A stretch of DNA of 64,000 nucleotides from Conchocele bisecta (lineage: Eukaryota; Mollusca; Bivalvia; Lucinida; Thyasiridae), in contig CM055266.1 in NCBI GenBank assembly GCA_029237695.1, positions 8,945,805 through 9,009,804 on the forward strand, read 5' to 3'. Shown here piece by piece: positions 61,981-64,000 of the stretch. Every line of letters begins with the position of its first letter. Position 1 is the first letter of the stretch. The position numbers and the translations under genes are program-made. Below the pieces are notes generated by a model, which worked only from the letters and a program-made list of their open reading frames with translations, made no database searches and was not told where the DNA came from.

Positions 61981-62027
61981 CTCGACCGTGATCACCTTCT
62001 AAACGCTAAAACATGCAATTGTAGACT

Positions 62028-62035
62028 TATAAATA
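62028..62035 (-). promoter_or_regulatory. TATA-like box upstream of GCLC
   Basis: TATTTATA on the minus strand, 48 bp upstream of the ATG. If functional it would place the transcript start near 62000 with a very short 5-prime UTR. An AT-rich 8-mer is common by chance. Confidence 0.3.
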
Positions 62036-62090
62036 CCACATGGCTGAGAAACAGGTCATAAACTAGAACACGATAGGAATTAAAATAAGT

Positions 62091-62099
62091 GCTTCGTCA
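62091..62099 (-). promoter_or_regulatory. Antioxidant-response-element-like motif
   Basis: TGACGAAGC on the minus strand fits the core TGACnnnGC bound by Nrf2/CNC-small Maf dimers, about 111 bp upstream of the GCLC ATG. GCLC is a classical Nrf2 target in vertebrates. The core has only six fixed bases, so one chance hit per about 2 kb is expected; I saw no second copy in the 500 bp upstream. Confidence 0.35.
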
Positions 62100-64000
62100 A
62101 TGTTTACATTCAACTCAAGCATGCGCAAATCCAATATTACGCATTCGAACGGAAACTTACGAGGGCATCCAAATGCATGTACTGTCTAAGGTTTAACTAC
62201 ACTAATAGTAGGGGGGCAAGCACCCATACAAATGAAGTCTGTTCAATCCGTGAGAGCAAAAGCAACGACTACTTTAAATCAATGCATTATATCATCCTGA
62301 ACACGAATCCGGCGTCGGTCAATCAAATCAGTTAGGACAAGGTCATTTTTTTGGGGTCAATGAGTGCACATGGGTCAAATTAGAATGAATAGTCATACTT
62401 CCGCTCTCGGTAATAGCCGATTACCGCTACGCATATTGTAGCTAGGGTCAAATGAGTGAAAAACTCACTCTATTTTGATAATACAATATATATATGAACT
62501 TGCATAACATTACAGAAAACAAGTATGTTTTATTGGTGATTATTGTTTTATGGGGCATATATCAAGCGATTCGGTTTGCTGGGACGTCTCTATCGTTGAG
62601 AGTATCGATCAACATATTCAAGATGGCCGCCAAGCATCAATATTTAGCCTGAAATGTGTACGTATTTGATGAATGAAAACAAATAGGCACTTAATTGGAT
62701 CTTGATTGGACGGACGCAGAATTTTTTTTGGATACCATGTATTACTTTTAAACATGCATGGAAGCTATCAAATCCATATGAATCCAATATGGACGCCAAT
62801 ATTCATCAATAGCAGGCAGCAATATCTACACTGTGGTGGACCATATCTTGGCTAGATATGAACATATTAATTTGATTTTTATCTGAGATATGATATTAAA
62901 ATATAGATAAATATTTACACTCTTCTTAAAGAGCGTGTTTAATTAAAATAGCCGCCATATTTTCCAAAAGCTCGAAAGTTATTGGATATAATTTTGATTT
63001 ACTTATTTATACTTCTGCATTCTGTTAGAAGGTTAAATCATTAAGTTGGATCGACACACTTAATTTGGAAGTCATTTGTAGTTTTGTTTATTCAAAATGG
63101 TCGCCTCATTTAGGCTTTTCTAATATATTGTGGCAATTGCGCGTTTTTTCATTTACTTTAAAAATAATTATAGGACAAATGCACATGTGTAGTAGTTCGC
63201 GGATAATACACTTGGCGATGATCGTATTAGATTACACTCGTTGCAAAGTCATAACATATATGTACTGTGTGTTTAAATATATTGTATGTTATGTTATTTC
63301 AATCTATTTAGACTTAATTATAACCAAGATAGAACATGTCATTAAAACAATTCATGTAAAATACAACAATTATCAATATTTATTACAGCTTCTGTTTACG
63401 TGTCTATCTATACATCCACGAGTGGATCGATATACCCATATACATACCTTTAAATTACACTGAACTATTTAATAATTGTCCCATATAAGTATGTATAAGG
63501 CAGATGGGCATATTCTATTTCAGCAAAACTCTCCGCATGACTGCATGTTGGATCATCGCTGATAAATATAAATATATTCTCAATTAACATATATTCTCAT
63601 CGACAAAATTCCCGTCCCGTGCACTTCATTGAAATCAATATTGACAGCGTCTATGCGTGCCACATATATAAAACATATGTTGTAACGAATAGTAATGATT
63701 TAGAGGCCTCAGATCAGGTATGTGTCAATGCTTCGCTTTATACGTTTCGCCTCCAAGTTAGCTCAAACCCTATTTGTTAAAATCCAGTTACGGGAATTGC
63801 GGTTTTGCACAGAAAAATTGTTGTTTGGTTGATTTGTGTACATTAGTTATCCATGAATCGCAAAATCGTCAGAGACATATGGGTACAATGATATGCTGTA
63901 TATATTTAACAAAGCACTACCAAATACGTGCATGTTTGGTCTATTACGATTTTATTTGTATGTCGTATGTTGGTGTGTATAGACACGGACTATGATACGT
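62100..64000. other. Upstream flank of GCLC, no gene seen
   Basis: No coding exon, SINE or foldback family was recognised. The segment at 62610-62960 has several loosely similar ATGGCCGCC or ATGGACGCC motifs (near 62632 and 62793, reverse-like at 62949) about 160 bp apart, perhaps an old degenerate tandem repeat. Open frames here, such as 63065-63463, lack any protein resemblance. Confidence 0.4.

Noticed and set aside
61981..61995. Upstream GTG-initiated extension of GCLC
   Set aside because: GTG is not a normal animal start, the family N-terminus is MGLLS, and a TAG lies just upstream in frame.

Overview
The window is a piece of animal nuclear genome, most likely from a bivalve mollusc. 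The gene has 17 short exons with GT-AG introns, the introns are packed with short foldback elements, and the two SINE-like families and the minisatellite-bearing elements resemble repeats I know from clams and oysters. A heterodont clam is my best guess, but the species is an inference that I could not test.

One gene accounts for all the convincing coding sequence. It encodes the catalytic subunit of glutamate-cysteine ligase (GCLC), on the minus strand, from the ATG at 61980 to the stop at 24451. I joined 17 exons whose phases all agree. They total 1989 nt and encode 662 residues, against 637 in the human protein as I recall it. The enzyme makes gamma-glutamylcysteine, the rate-limiting step of glutathione synthesis, in the cytosol. 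Intron 1 (8.7 kb) and intron 4 (7.8 kb) are the longest.

Layout: 1-5.2 kb is AT-rich, homopolymer-rich, degenerate repeat DNA. 5.2-24.4 kb is intergenic DNA downstream of the gene, a mosaic of SINE-like repeats, foldback MITEs and tandem arrays with nested insertions. 24.45-61.98 kb is the gene, whose introns carry the same families plus one dead Tc1/mariner transposon in intron 1. 62-64 kb is the upstream flank, almost free of these repeats; a TATA-like box and an ARE-like motif lie within 120 bp of the ATG.

Repeat families are named here for convenience. SINE-A and SINE-B are retroposon-like; SINE-B has 12-13 bp target duplications. FB-1 to FB-14 are foldback elements. Several minisatellite-bearing elements combine a left end, an array of units mostly 85-190 bp long, and a right-hand hairpin, the layout of Helentron-derived HINE/pearl elements of bivalves. 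The most unusual observations are: (1) the exon 5 splice donor lies in a 39-bp minisatellite with six donor copies, of which only the proximal one keeps the frame; (2) tandem duplications overlap both splice sites of exon 10; (3) unrelated foldback families share outer ends but carry different hairpin cores; (4) the nine-mer TCAAGGTCA, a nuclear-receptor half-site, recurs through many unrelated repeats.
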